A stretch of DNA of 64,000 bases from Cupriavidus metallidurans CH34 (GCF_000196015.1 NC_007974.2:744001-808000); one strand, 5' to 3'. Shown: positions 18,839 through 27,284, counted from the first letter of the stretch. Notes: a model not told the origin generated them from the letters alone. Numbers and translations are program-made.

Positions 18839-20242
18839 ATGCGTACCGCCTCTGCTTCCGCCACCGATCAGGCCTTCTCCCAGAAGGCCATGCTGTGGAT
18901 CGTCTTCGCCGGCTTTTTCATGCAGACGCTGGACACCACTATCGTCAACACCGCGCTGCCCGCCATGGCGCGCAGCCTGGGCGAGAAACCACTCGATCTC
19001 AAGCCTGTGGTGGTGGCCTACACGCTGACCATGGCGATGCTGACCCCGGCGTCTGGCTGGCTGGCCGACAGGTTCGGCACACGGCGCGTCTACTTCAGCG
19101 CGATCCTGATCTTCGTGATTGGTTCGGTGTTCTGCGCCACGGCGCACACGCTGACCCAACTGGTGATCGCGCGGGTGCTGCAAGGCATTGGCGGATCGAT
19201 GCTGTTGCCGATCGGCAGGCTTGCGGTGCTGCGCAACATACCCGGCGAGCAGTACATTGCCGCACTGGCCTTTGTCTCCATCGCGGGGCAGGTCGGGCCG
19301 ATCTTTGGCCCGGTGCTCGGCGGATGGCTGGTGCAGAGCGCGTCGTGGCACTGGATTTTCCTGATCAATGTCCCGGTGGGGCTGGTCGGCCTGTTCGCCG
19401 TGCATCGTTACCTGCCGGCTGGCGAAGTGGATGCCGCGCCGCCGTTCGACTGGATAGGCTGTGGCCTGCTGTCGCTGTGCATGGTCACGTTCTCGCTAGC
19501 GCTCGAGCGTGGTTCGGTCAGTAGCCTGAGTGCCGCGCTGATGGCCATAAGCATTGCCAGCGCGCTGCTCTACATTCCGCATGCGCGTCGCCATCGCACG
19601 CCGCTGTTCCGTCTCGCGCTGTTTCGGGAGCCCAACTTCAGCGTGGGGCTGGTCGGCAATCTTGTCTGCCGCATCGGCTCGGGCGCCGTGCCGTTCCTGC
19701 TGCCGCTGCTGTTTCAGCTCCAGCTAGGCTATTCACCCTTTCATTCGGGCCTGATGCTATTGCCGGTAGCGATTTCCGGGACCATCTCGAAGCGCTGGAT
19801 CGTGCCGCTGGTGAATCGCTTCGGCTACGACATATTCCTGCTCGTCAATACGGTGATCGTCGGGGCTTCGATCGCGTCGTTCGCGGCAATCTCGCCGGGC
19901 TGGCCGCTCGGGCTGTCGATCGTGCAGTTGGCGATCTTCGGCGCCGCCAACTCCATGCAGTTTGCCGCTATGAACGGCGTCACCCTCAAGGGTTTGTCGC
20001 GCGAAGACGCGGGCAGCGGCAACAGCCTGTTTTCGATGGTGCAGATGCTCGCGATCGGCCTCGGCGTGACCATTGGCGGTGGACTCGTGAGTCTGTTCTC
20101 GGCCAAGCTTGGCGTGGCTGCTCCGGCCTATCGGCTGGCCTTCCTCAGTGTGGGCATGATCACGCTGGCGTCGGCCATGGTGTTCCGGCGGCTCGATGCG
20201 GACCTGCTGAACCCGAAGCGGACTGCGGTGGAGGCGCGGTAG
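18839..20242 (+). CDS. MFS multidrug transporter, DHA2/MdtD-like
   Basis: The protein has 467 residues from ATG 18839; longer frames run back into the LysR gene. It has about 14 membrane helices. Motif C-like TLDTTIVNTALPAMA lies in helix 1, motif A GWLADRFGTRRVYFSAI lies between helices 2 and 3, and RVLQGIGGSMLLPIGR is present; all are typical of drug:proton antiporters of the DHA2 class such as MdtD. It would export toxic compounds across the inner membrane. Control by the divergent LysR gene is inferred. Confidence 0.9.
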   Translation: MRTASASATDQAFSQKAMLWIVFAGFFMQTLDTTIVNTALPAMARSLGEKPLDLKPVVVAYTLTMAMLTPASGWLADRFGTRRVYFSAILIFVIGSVFCATAHTLTQLVIARVLQGIGGSMLLPIGRLAVLRNIPGEQYIAALAFVSIAGQVGPIFGPVLGGWLVQSASWHWIFLINVPVGLVGLFAVHRYLPAGEVDAAPPFDWIGCGLLSLCMVTFSLALERGSVSSLSAALMAISIASALLYIPHARRHRTPLFRLALFREPNFSVGLVGNLVCRIGSGAVPFLLPLLFQLQLGYSPFHSGLMLLPVAISGTISKRWIVPLVNRFGYDIFLLVNTVIVGASIASFAAISPGWPLGLSIVQLAIFGAANSMQFAAMNGVTLKGLSREDAGSGNSLFSMVQMLAIGLGVTIGGGLVSLFSAKLGVAAPAYRLAFLSVGMITLASAMVFRRLDADLLNPKRTAVEAR

Positions 20243-20280
20243 AGGGCATCGGGGTTGCGGTAAGCGCACGGCTGGGCCGC

Positions 20281-20442
20281 TCATCCATCGACGGAGATGA
20301 CCAGCACACCCCGTTCCGACAGCGCGGGGCGGAGATCGTGCTGGAGGAACACGGACTTGCTGGTGTGCCGTGGTGCCGCCAGGAACAGTCCATTGTGGGC
20401 GTCGTTGAACACTGCTAGCACTTTGTAAGTGCCATTAGATGC
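20281..20442 (-). pseudogene. Remnant of an AAA-type ATPase (P-loop fragment)
   Basis: Reading minus from 20442, a 53-codon stretch without its own start encodes GTYKVLAVFNDAHNGLF, LAAPRHTSKSVFLQHDLRPAL and GVLVISVDG, then stops. This looks like the first part of an AAA-family ATPase, in which a Walker A of the form GPRRTGKS would be expected; here it is degraded to APRHTSKS. It follows the stop of the next gene in the same frame. Assignment is by motif resemblance only. Confidence 0.4.
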
Positions 20443-20817
20443 TCAGTCTTCCTCGACGCCGGCCTCCCGCAGCATCCGCTCGCACTCATCGAGCATGTCG
20501 TGCGCGAATGCGGACTGGTAGTTCGGATCGAGGGCTTCCATCATCTCGTGCGAGGCGTAGAGGCCGGCTTCACGAGACAGCGTTTCGGCCAGTTGCCGGG
20601 CGAGTTGATCGCTCAGGTCGGACAGCACACGCCGTTCCGACAGCGCCAATTGCAGTTTCGAGCGTGACAGCCAGTTGGCCGCGAGCGTGGCGCCCTGGCC
20701 CTCGGTCATCCACTGGCCGTGTTCGTAGAAGGCTGACAGCCGTTCGGCGGTCAGCGCGAACATCAGGGCCTTGCGGGTGTTGAAGTCGATGCGGGGCAGG
20801 GGAGCGGCGGGGATCAT
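20443..20817 (-). CDS. Hypothetical helical protein (124 aa)
   Basis: From ATG 20817 it starts MIPAAPLPRIDFNTRKALMF; another in-frame ATG at 20877 would add 20 residues that cross a repeat-rich segment. The protein is helical and charged, ending in acidic DMLDECERMLREAGVEED. No known family was recognised. An ATPase remnant follows directly in the same frame, so the gene may be what remains of a former two-gene accessory unit. Confidence 0.6.
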   Translation of the reverse strand: MIPAAPLPRIDFNTRKALMFALTAERLSAFYEHGQWMTEGQGATLAANWLSRSKLQLALSERRVLSDLSDQLARQLAETLSREAGLYASHEMMEALDPNYQSAFAHDMLDECERMLREAGVEED

Positions 20818-20846
20818 GCGTGGATATCGGGGGTAGGGGGAGAGGG

Positions 20847-20913
20847 GATGTCGTAAATCCAAGTAGGAGGATGTCATAAATGGGATAACCCTGGATAACC
20901 TGAACCTACTTGG
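20847..20913. repeat. Nested direct and inverted repeats upstream of the 124-aa gene
   Basis: GATGTC[G/A]TAAAT occurs at 20847-20858 and 20870-20881 (one mismatch, 23-bp period). GGATAACC occurs at 20883-20890 and 20893-20900. CCAAGTAGG (20859-20867) and CCTACTTGG (20905-20913) form a perfect 9-bp inverted pair around them. The spacing suggests a protein-binding region or an old insertion scar. Confidence 0.7.
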
Positions 20914-21042
20914 GAGGCCGAAAGTGAAACCCTCCCGCATCCGCCTGACCCTGGTCTCGTGCACCTGCCGGCTTCCGGGGAGTCGCTGGTCAGTCGGCCG
21001 AGGTCTGCCAGTTTGAGATGTTCGAGACAGCCACCTAGGTCG

Positions 21043-21056
21043 TTGCCAATTGGCAA
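21043..21056. repeat. 14-bp perfect palindrome TTGCCAATTGGCAA
   Basis: It lies in the 216-bp segment between the 124-aa gene and the LysR stop, which otherwise holds nothing recognisable. A binding site is possible; no partner is evident. Confidence 0.4.
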
Positions 21057-21093
21057 ACCAATACCGCTGGCAGCCATTCCAGTGTGTGACCGA

Positions 21094-21966
21094 CTAGTTG
21101 TTTCTACCCCGCACTGCACTCTTGAAGGCGGCGGCAAGCGCGGCAAGCGCCTCGCGCGAACGGCTGTCGCTGACTCGCGAGTGAAGCAGAACTGGCAAGC
21201 GTGGCAAGTCAGGAAGCCCGAGCTTGGAGCCTACGTCAACTGCGCCCCATGGCAGCATGCGTGGAGCCAATGCCGCCACGCCAAGCCCGGCCACGACGGC
21301 TGCAGCGACTGCTGCAACGCCGCCGCCAACGAAAACTTCTGTCCAGGGCACTCCGGCCGCATCGAGAAACTGGCCGGCCATCGCACGCACGCCACAAGGT
21401 TCGGCCAGTGTGGCAAGCGGCAGCGGATCGCCGGCGCGATGCTTCCAGCTCGGCGCCGCAAACCAGCCGAACTTCTCGTCGGTCAGAAATTCGCCGTCGC
21501 TTCGACCAACGTGTAAGCGGACGATCACCGTATCGAGTTCCCGCCGGTCGAAGCTTTGCAGCAGGTCGCCAGACGAGCCAATCCGGATCTCGATCAACAG
21601 TTGGGGGTTTTGTGCGTTCATGCGCGCGATCAGCGCGGGGAGTTCCGGTCCCGCAACGTGGTCACTGATACCGATGACAAGACGCTGCCGTCTCCCTGTC
21701 ATTCCGGCGAGCGCGCGTTCGTGTACCTCCAGGAGTTCGCGGGCGTGTTCAAGGAAGGCTACGCCCTGCGCCGACAGCGCCACATACCTGGGGGTCCGCT
21801 CGACCAGCCGACAATCGAGCCTCTGTTCGAGCCGTTGCAGCTTCAAGCTGACAGCGGCCTGCGTCGTCCGCATGGCTTCAGCCGCGCGCGTAAAGCTGCC
21901 AAGGTCCGCAATGCGCACGAAAGCCTGGACGGCATCCAAGTCGAGCGGGTGCCTTTTCATTTCCAA
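21094..21966 (-). CDS. LysR-family transcriptional regulator
   Basis: The protein has 290 residues. Its N-terminal winged helix reads FTRAAEAMRTTQAAVSLKLQRLEQRL, followed by the two-lobed effector domain (LVIGISDHVAGPELP, GLGVAALAPRMLP). The gene is divergent from a tautomerase gene with 90 bp between the starts, so it probably regulates that gene and itself. Confidence 0.9.
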   Translation of the reverse strand: MEMKRHPLDLDAVQAFVRIADLGSFTRAAEAMRTTQAAVSLKLQRLEQRLDCRLVERTPRYVALSAQGVAFLEHARELLEVHERALAGMTGRRQRLVIGISDHVAGPELPALIARMNAQNPQLLIEIRIGSSGDLLQSFDRRELDTVIVRLHVGRSDGEFLTDEKFGWFAAPSWKHRAGDPLPLATLAEPCGVRAMAGQFLDAAGVPWTEVFVGGGVAAVAAAVVAGLGVAALAPRMLPWGAVDVGSKLGLPDLPRLPVLLHSRVSDSRSREALAALAAAFKSAVRGRNN

Positions 21967-22056
21967 TTGTTATTACTGATATTGGGTCATCATGGCTTTT
22001 CAATATAGCAGATGGCTCTTAATGTTCAGTCAGGCCACAACGGAAAGGACTCAACC

Positions 22057-22437
22057 ATGCCACTCGTTCACGTCTCACTGCGCGCCGGAAAGCCGGAAGC
22101 CTACCGTCAAGCTATCTTCGATAGCCTCTATCGCGCGATGCACGAAACGTTCGAGGTTCCCGAGGACGACCAGTTCATGACCGCCACGGAGCATGACGCG
22201 GCGAACTTCCGCTACGGCGCGTCTTATCTTGGTGTCGCTCGAAGCGACGATCTCGTGTTCATCCAGATCACCGCAAACAATACCCGCACGGTGAAACAGA
22301 AGAAGCTGTTGTTCCGCCGGATCGCGGAGTTGCTCAGTGAGAGCGCTGGCATCCGGCCCGAGGACGTGTTTGTGAGCCTTGTCGAGGTCGCAAAGGAGAA
22401 CTGGTCCCTCGGTAACGGCCTCGCGCAATACGCCTGA
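22057..22437 (+). CDS. Tautomerase-superfamily protein
   Basis: The protein has 126 residues from ATG 22057, which has GGAAAGGA upstream; an earlier in-frame ATG at 22012 was rejected. After Met removal the chain begins with Pro (MPLVHVSL), the catalytic base of 4-oxalocrotonate-tautomerase-like enzymes. The rest fits the longer tautomerase form of about 125-130 residues (ITANNTRTVKQKKLLFRRIAELL, VSLVEVAKENWSLGNG). The substrate is unknown. The divergent LysR gene is its likely regulator. A hairpin terminator follows. Confidence 0.85.
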   Translation: MPLVHVSLRAGKPEAYRQAIFDSLYRAMHETFEVPEDDQFMTATEHDAANFRYGASYLGVARSDDLVFIQITANNTRTVKQKKLLFRRIAELLSESAGIRPEDVFVSLVEVAKENWSLGNGLAQYA

Positions 22438-22534
22438 GTCGGTTCGGTTCAACGCAGTCGTAGTTTTCGGGCTGCTTCGCGACGCGCGACGCAAAATATG
22501 CGTGAATGCCCGTTGTCGAGGAAGTTCGTTGACC

Positions 22535-22561
22535 GCTGAGGGTCGGTCTGAGACCCTCAGC
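22535..22561 (+). terminator. Hairpin after the tautomerase gene
   Basis: GCTGAGGGTC pairs perfectly with GACCCTCAGC around a 7-base loop, 97 bp past the stop. The following CTTCTGATT is only weakly T-rich. Confidence 0.5.
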
Positions 22562-22702
22562 CTTCTGATTGCCTGCGAACCTCAAACGTCGCAGGCCCGC
22601 ACGAAGCACCGCAGGGGTTCCTTTATCAGGAACGACGGACGTACCTCGGACCGCAGATTGGATCGGACGGCCGCCATGTTAGCGCGGCAATCGTCGCGGC
22701 AC

Positions 22703-23374
22703 TCACACAAAGCGCTCCTGCAACCACTGGCCGATATCGACAATTTCCTCGATGCAGACCGAATGCGGCATCCGGTAGGTCAGCCATGTGACCGGATGGC
22801 CAGCGGCGGCCACCCAGTCGCGCGCGCGGGTGCCGAGCATCAGCGGCACGACACCGTCCTCGGTGCCGTGGGCGGCAAGGATCGGCGTGGCGGCGTTGGC
22901 CGGTGCAGCCTCGGATGCGATCAGGTCGGTCGAGGGGATGTATGTCGACAGCGCAATCACCCCGGCGAGCGTTTCGGGATGGGTCAGGGCCGTGGTGTAC
23001 GCGATCGCGCCACCTTGCGAGAACCCTGCCAGGACGATGCGATTGGTTGGCACGCCGCGCGCGTTTTCGCGTGCGATCAGCGTGCGGATGGCATCGCGGG
23101 ATTGCAGGATGCCTCGTTCGTCGGCACGGCGGCCCGCTTCATCGAGCGAGTAGATGTCATACCAGGCCGGCATGACGTAGCCGCCGTTGCAGGTCACGGG
23201 TATCGCCGGGGCGTTCGGGAAGATGAACCGGACGGCGAGGGTTTCGGGCAATCCGAGTTCCGGGACGACTGGAACGAAGTCGCTGCCATCGGCGCCCAGC
23301 CCGTGCATCCAGATCACGGAGAACGCCGGGTTCGGCGCGGTTTCAATTTCGATGGCGGGCAGCGGTTCGCTCAT
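22703..23374 (-). CDS. Carboxylesterase/acyl-protein-thioesterase-like alpha/beta hydrolase
   Basis: The protein has 223 residues with a full triad: S119 in GFSQGG, D173 in HGTEDGVVP and H204 in RMPHSV. The oxyanion region VIWMHGLGADGSDF and the MPAWYDIYS segment are typical of the carboxylesterase II (Abhydrolase_2) family. It hydrolyses short acyl esters; a natural substrate cannot be named. It is monocistronic, 126 bp upstream of the small coiled-coil gene on its downstream side. Confidence 0.92.
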   Translation of the reverse strand: MSEPLPAIEIETAPNPAFSVIWMHGLGADGSDFVPVVPELGLPETLAVRFIFPNAPAIPVTCNGGYVMPAWYDIYSLDEAGRRADERGILQSRDAIRTLIARENARGVPTNRIVLAGFSQGGAIAYTTALTHPETLAGVIALSTYIPSTDLIASEAAPANAATPILAAHGTEDGVVPLMLGTRARDWVAAAGHPVTWLTYRMPHSVCIEEIVDIGQWLQERFV

Positions 23375-23470
23375 GGCCGGTTCCAGTGCAACAGCACGAA
23401 GCTAGGGAAGGCGGCCAGTATCGCACAGGCCCGAACGAGCCCATGCGGGTGTTGCCACGCCGGCGCGGCG

Positions 23471-23510
23471 TCAGGCGGCGTCAGGCGGCGTCAGGCGGCG
23501 TCAGGCGGCA
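23471..23510. repeat. 10-bp tandem repeat, four copies, across a stop codon
   Basis: TCAGGCGGCG is repeated three times, followed by TCAGGCGGCA. The last copy contains the stop codon of the 98-aa minus-strand gene; the other copies lie just downstream of it. The unit is not a multiple of three bases. Confidence 0.95.
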
Positions 23511-23797
23511 GAGGGCACGATCGGCACCGTGGTCAGGCCCGGTGCGGCACGTGCGGGTGTTGCGGTGGCGTCCGTGCCGGCATGGGTGATCGCATAGCGC
23601 CGATCGGCCACACCTTCCACGCCGCTCGTTCCCACTTCTTCCAGGAAAGCGATCATGTTCCGGTAGTAGTCGACTTGCATCTGCGCTTCCAGCAGGCGGC
23701 GTTCTGCCTGGAAAAGCGTCAGCCTCATGTCTTGCAGTTCCTTCTCGGCGATTTTTTCGGGCGTCGGTGGACTGAACAAGTTTGCAAGCGAACGCAT
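23501..23797 (-). CDS. Small coiled-coil hypothetical protein (98 aa)
   Basis: Residues 12-50 (EKIAEKELQDMRLTLFQAE...QVDYYRNMIAFLEEV) form a long amphipathic helix with heptad-like spacing, so a coiled coil or dimer is likely. The tail is Ala/Thr/Pro-rich. No family is recognised. The stop codon sits inside a 10-bp tandem repeat. Confidence 0.65.
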   Translation of the reverse strand: MRSLANLFSPPTPEKIAEKELQDMRLTLFQAERRLLEAQMQVDYYRNMIAFLEEVGTSGVEGVADRRYAITHAGTDATATPARAAPGLTTVPIVPSAA

Positions 23798-24348
23798 GGC
23801 ATTTACCTCCAGGGGCTGTCTACGGCGGTGAGTCGTGATCGGATGTGAGCGCCATTGCGGTCAAATATAGACGATCCGGCGCAAGGTACACGATGGGTCA
23901 CCATGGTTCATGTGGGGTCGCCCACAAGAATGATTGCGGTACGCCGCACGCAGGAGTAGATTGTTTGCCCATTGGCCGGGATGCCGCGTGCTGCGCGTCC
24001 CGGCCTTGCCGTTTCTGGGGCACTGGGCCGGGCGATCCCGCCGATTGTGGCGGAGTTGCCACTGCCGGCCTCTGACGCGATCCGCGCCGTCGAATCCTGC
24101 CATCGGCAAAAAAACGACACTCCGTCTGCCGCACGCAACATCGGTCAACTGCAGGCATTTCTCCCGCATGACAATGGCATGACGCGCCGATGACCAAATG
24201 GTGGCGCGAATGCCACGCCCGATTGTTTCTGTCCCGGTTTTGTCTTTTCGCGTCCCACTCTTTCGGAGGGGTAAAGGTTGCTTGGCTGGCTCCGTTAGTC
24301 CATCGATAGCCCCGGACAACGCGGGGCACGAAAGAGGAGCGGATAAAG
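23798..24348. other. 551-bp intergenic region with a chemoreceptor promoter
   Basis: No convincing gene was found on either strand; short frames lack ribosome sites and family motifs. The right end holds a sigma-28-like promoter (24272-24298) and AGAGGAG ahead of the chemoreceptor ATG. Confidence 0.6.
24272..24298 (+). promoter_or_regulatory. Putative sigma-28 (FliA) promoter of the chemoreceptor gene
   Basis: TAAAGGTT, an 11-base spacer and TCCGTTAG match the flagellar sigma-28 pattern TAAA-N15-GCCGATAA with exact spacing and five of eight bases in the second box. The distance to the ATG is 50 bp. It fits the known control of chemoreceptor genes by FliA. Confidence 0.5.
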
Positions 24349-25443
24349 ATGGCGTGGGATAACTTGAGCATGCGCATCCGGCTGGGCGCGGCATTTGGGG
24401 TGGTGGTGGTGCTGGTGGCCGTCATGATGACGCTGGCGTTGGGCCAGATCACCGATGAGGGCACGCGAGGCTGGCTCTATGGGCTGGGCACGGCTGTGGC
24501 GGTGTTCAGCGTAGTGTGCTGGGCCCGTCTGGCCAGTGCGATCGAGGCGCCGCTCAAGGAGGCCGAATTCATCGCGGAGACGGTGGCTGCCGGCGATCTG
24601 AGCAAGGATTTCGAAACCGCGCGCGGTGGCGATTTCGGTCGTCTGCTCGGCGGCCTGGGAGAGATGGAAGACATGCTGACCGACCTGGTTACGCGCATCA
24701 AGTCCGCCAGCGATTCGATTTCTTCGGCATCGCAGCAAATCGCCGTGGGCAACACCGATCTGTCGCAGCGGACCGAGGAGCAGGCGGCCACGCTGCAGGA
24801 AACCGCGTCGAGCATGGGCGAACTGACTGCGATGGTCCGGCAGAACACCGAACGCGCGCGCACCGCCAACGGGCTTGCGGCTTCGGCGTCCGGCATCGCC
24901 GAGCGCGGTGGCGCGATCGTCGGCAATGTCGTGGAAACGATGGATGCCATCAGCGTCAGTTCGCGCAAGGTGACTGACATCATCGCCGTCATCGAGGGCA
25001 TCGCATTCCAGACCAATATCCTGGCCCTGAATGCCGCCGTGGAAGCGGCGCGCGCGGGCGAGCAGGGTCGCGGTTTCGCCGTGGTGGCCGGCGAGGTGCG
25101 TACGCTGGCCCAGCGCAGTGCTGCGGCTGCCAAGGAGATCAACGTGCTGATCAACGACTCGGCGCGTCAGGTGGAAAGCGGTTCGGCGCTGGTCGGCCAG
25201 GCCGGGCAGACCATGGAGGAAATTGTCCAGGCGGTGCGTCGCGTGACGCAGATCCTTGGCGAGATCGCGACGGCTTCCGAGCACCAGAGCGACGGCATCG
25301 AGCAGGTGAACGTAGCGGTGACCCAGATGGACGATGTGACGCAGCAGAACGCCGCATTGGTCGAACAGGCGGCTGCGGCTTCGTCGGCGCTGGCCGAGCA
25401 GGCGCAGGAGCTTCAGAAAGTGGTGGGCGAGTTCAAGCTGTAG
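24349..25443 (+). CDS. Methyl-accepting chemotaxis protein with a minimal sensor region
   Basis: The protein has 364 residues. Two helices (about 11-31 and 43-60) are separated by only about 12 residues, so there is almost no periplasmic ligand domain. A HAMP-like linker follows. The signalling domain has the conserved hairpin tip [30 protein letters not shown] and Gln/Glu methylation segments. It should pair with CheA/CheW, and may sense through the membrane or internally. The upstream sigma-28-like promoter agrees with a motility role. Confidence 0.93.
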   Translation: MAWDNLSMRIRLGAAFGVVVVLVAVMMTLALGQITDEGTRGWLYGLGTAVAVFSVVCWARLASAIEAPLKEAEFIAETVAAGDLSKDFETARGGDFGRLLGGLGEMEDMLTDLVTRIKSASDSISSASQQIAVGNTDLSQRTEEQAATLQETASSMGELTAMVRQNTERARTANGLAASASGIAERGGAIVGNVVETMDAISVSSRKVTDIIAVIEGIAFQTNILALNAAVEAARAGEQGRGFAVVAGEVRTLAQRSAAAAKEINVLINDSARQVESGSALVGQAGQTMEEIVQAVRRVTQILGEIATASEHQSDGIEQVNVAVTQMDDVTQQNAALVEQAAAASSALAEQAQELQKVVGEFKL

Positions 25444-25460
25444 CCTGTCGCTTATCGCCG

Positions 25461-26330
25461 TCAGAGCTTCCCGCTCTTCAGGTAGGCGATCACTGGCGCC
25501 CAGAAACGGGTCATGTAGGAGGGCTCGATCGCCGCGTCATGCGGAAGGTCCTCGAAGGCTTCCAGCCGCCGGGGCCCGTGCGCGGCCCGGGCCAGGCATT
25601 CGGCATCCCGGAACGGGATCGTCTCATCCCGCTTGCTGTGCAGCAGCAGGATGGGCATGGTCAGATTCCGGATTTGCCGGATGTTATTCCATGGGTCCGG
25701 CAACATCCAGGCGAGCCAGCGCGGCACCCGGCCAGTGACGACTGCGGCGGCACGCGCAGAGCGGAATCCGGCGCCGATGACCATGCCATCGGGTGCCGGC
25801 GCCAGATCGCCCACAACATCCAGCAATACGCCGCTACCGAGCGAGTGCGCCATGACATAGTGCCGCGACGCCTTTGGTGTAACTGCGCGGAACTGGGCAT
25901 AGGCAGCCAGGGCGTCCTGGTGCAGGTGGCGAACGGAAGGCCGGCCCGTGCTGGCGCCATAGCCGCTGTAATCGAAGACGAAGGAACTGATGCCTGCGGC
26001 GTGCAATAGCGCCTGGACGGGTGCCCAGTCGGCCAGGCATTCCTCGTCACCATGAAATACGGACAGTGCGGGCGCGTCGGGCGAGGCCGCGACGTATGAG
26101 CCACGCAACATGCGGTTGCCGCTTGCGAATGCAAACTGGCGCGATGCAACGCCGAAATCGTCTGGCCTTGCCGTGCCGCCCGGGGCCGGAACGAACGCTT
26201 CCCGTTCGATTGCGCGGAACAGTATTAGCCGTCCGACGCCGGCCAGCAGCGCCACACCAGCCAGCCCTGCGGCGCCAACCAGCCAACGCCGGTACGAATT
26301 GGGGGCGGGGGACGCTTTTGGGGGCGGCAT
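25461..26330 (-). CDS. Membrane-anchored alpha/beta hydrolase
   Basis: The protein has 289 residues from ATG 26330; an in-frame ATG at 26444 adds a stretch with no helix or motif. One N-terminal helix (about 17-35) anchors or exports it. The hydrolase core shows FHGDEECLADW, FDYSGYGASTGRP, the nucleophile in AHSLGSG, HSKRDETIPF (acid) and the histidine in DLPHDAA. It is of the BEM46/YqhA-like type with unknown substrate. It converges on the chemoreceptor gene with 17 bp between stops. Confidence 0.85.
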   Translation of the reverse strand: MPPPKASPAPNSYRRWLVGAAGLAGVALLAGVGRLILFRAIEREAFVPAPGGTARPDDFGVASRQFAFASGNRMLRGSYVAASPDAPALSVFHGDEECLADWAPVQALLHAAGISSFVFDYSGYGASTGRPSVRHLHQDALAAYAQFRAVTPKASRHYVMAHSLGSGVLLDVVGDLAPAPDGMVIGAGFRSARAAAVVTGRVPRWLAWMLPDPWNNIRQIRNLTMPILLLHSKRDETIPFRDAECLARAAHGPRRLEAFEDLPHDAAIEPSYMTRFWAPVIAYLKSGKL

Positions 26331-26525
26331 TGCGATGCTCGACTGTCGGCAGGGGTGAGTAACCCTATCACCTGCAAGGCCCGTCGGGAAAGTATCGGCA
26401 GGCTTCAGAAGAGGATTTTCCTCAACTTTATCTCGTAAAATCAATTACTTATCTTCGTGATTGATGATTTCGATCGGGGCAATAGAAAAGTTTTTGAGTG
26501 GCGTCCCAAGTTTCTGCTTGCTTAT

Positions 26526-26543
26526 CTATCTATAGGTAGATAG
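26526..26543. promoter_or_regulatory. TetR-type operator, copy A
   Basis: CTATCTA-TAGG-TAGATAG, a 7+4+7 palindrome with core TATCTA-N4-TAGATA. The same core occurs at 26660 and, with one mismatch, immediately before the TetR-family gene at 27541, which points to that regulator as the binding protein. Confidence 0.75.
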
Positions 26544-26659
26544 TATTCACGGCATGGACGAACACGTTGCAGCGCAAACAACCAGCGCAGCGGGCAATCC
26601 AAGCAACACCAGACAGTGACGCAGTACCGGAAACGGTTCTTTTTTTAAGTCTTTGAGTC

Positions 26660-26675
26660 TATCTAGTAGTAGATA
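26660..26675. promoter_or_regulatory. TetR-type operator, copy B
   Basis: TATCTA-GTAG-TAGATA, identical in both arms to copy A, 111 bp before the ATG of the DGAR-repeat protein. Both copies are followed by similar bases (TATTCA and CATTCA), which suggests a duplicated promoter/operator segment. Confidence 0.75.
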
Positions 26676-26786
26676 ACATTCAGCAAAGAAGACGAAGAAG
26701 AGCGCCGCGAATTTGCAGCACAGACTTCGGCCCCGCAATCCACAACCTGAACCGGATTGCCCGGCCCCTTGAAGAAGGAGAGCATC

Positions 26787-27284
26787 ATGAACGCCAAGAC
26801 CATCCTGACCGCCGCCGCCCTTGCCGCCGCATTCGTGACGGGCGCCGCCCAAGCCTCCACCTCGCATGGCGAGGTCTACGGTTATACGTATCGTGTGAAC
26901 GACCAGCGCAGCGCCTTCACCGATGGCGCCCGCCAAGGCAAGTTCGATAGCTTCAGCGAAGGCGCTCGCATCAGCAATCGCGATGGTTTTACCGAAGGCG
27001 CGCATATCGGCAACCGTGACGCTTTCACGGATGGCGCCCGTATCAGCAACCGGGACGGCCTGACGGCCAGCATCAGCAACCGTGATGGCCTGGTAGAACG
27101 CACCATTGACCCGTACCTGGATGGCGCGCGTTTCGTAGCCGGCCTTGATCGCAGTGGTGTTTCCGCCAGCCCGGCTCGCAAGGTCGATCCGTATCTGGAC
27201 GGCGCCCGTGGCAATGAAGCACGTAACCCGTACTTCGACGGTGCCCGGACCCCGGACGTCTACACCGACGGCGCGCTTGCCTGA
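26787..27284 (+). CDS. Exported protein made of DGAR repeats
   Basis: The protein has 165 residues and starts at ATG 26787 after AAGGAG. The signal peptide ends near AAQA (residues 20-23). The mature part is a series of eight [FY]-x-[DE]-G-A-[RHL] motifs at residues 44, 56, 68, 80, 110, 136, 149 and 159. The first four are exactly 12 residues apart and linked by ISNRDG-like spacers; the later ones read DPYLDGAR or NPYFDGAR. There is no cysteine, enzyme motif or membrane segment. It is probably a small periplasmic or secreted binding protein, but its function is unknown. Operators shared with the downstream TetR-family gene suggest induced expression. Confidence 0.85.
   Translation: MNAKTILTAAALAAAFVTGAAQASTSHGEVYGYTYRVNDQRSAFTDGARQGKFDSFSEGARISNRDGFTEGAHIGNRDAFTDGARISNRDGLTASISNRDGLVERTIDPYLDGARFVAGLDRSGVSASPARKVDPYLDGARGNEARNPYFDGARTPDVYTDGALA

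Larger units (their letters stand above)
26331..26786. other. AT-richer regulatory region upstream of the DGAR-repeat gene
   Basis: The 456 bp hold no gene. They are clearly richer in A/T than the flanking genes and contain two perfect palindromic operators (26526-26543, 26660-26675) plus a half-matching copy near 26450-26465 (TATCTTCGTGATTGAT). Promoter elements for the exported repeat protein must lie here. Confidence 0.7.

Noticed and set aside
22379..23848. 489-codon plus-strand frame over the esterase and coiled-coil genes
   Set aside because: It crosses a terminator hairpin and a tandem repeat, and is antisense to a gene with a complete catalytic triad.
23798..24348. Short frames in the 551-bp gap
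   Set aside because: No ribosome site, family motif or fitting composition.
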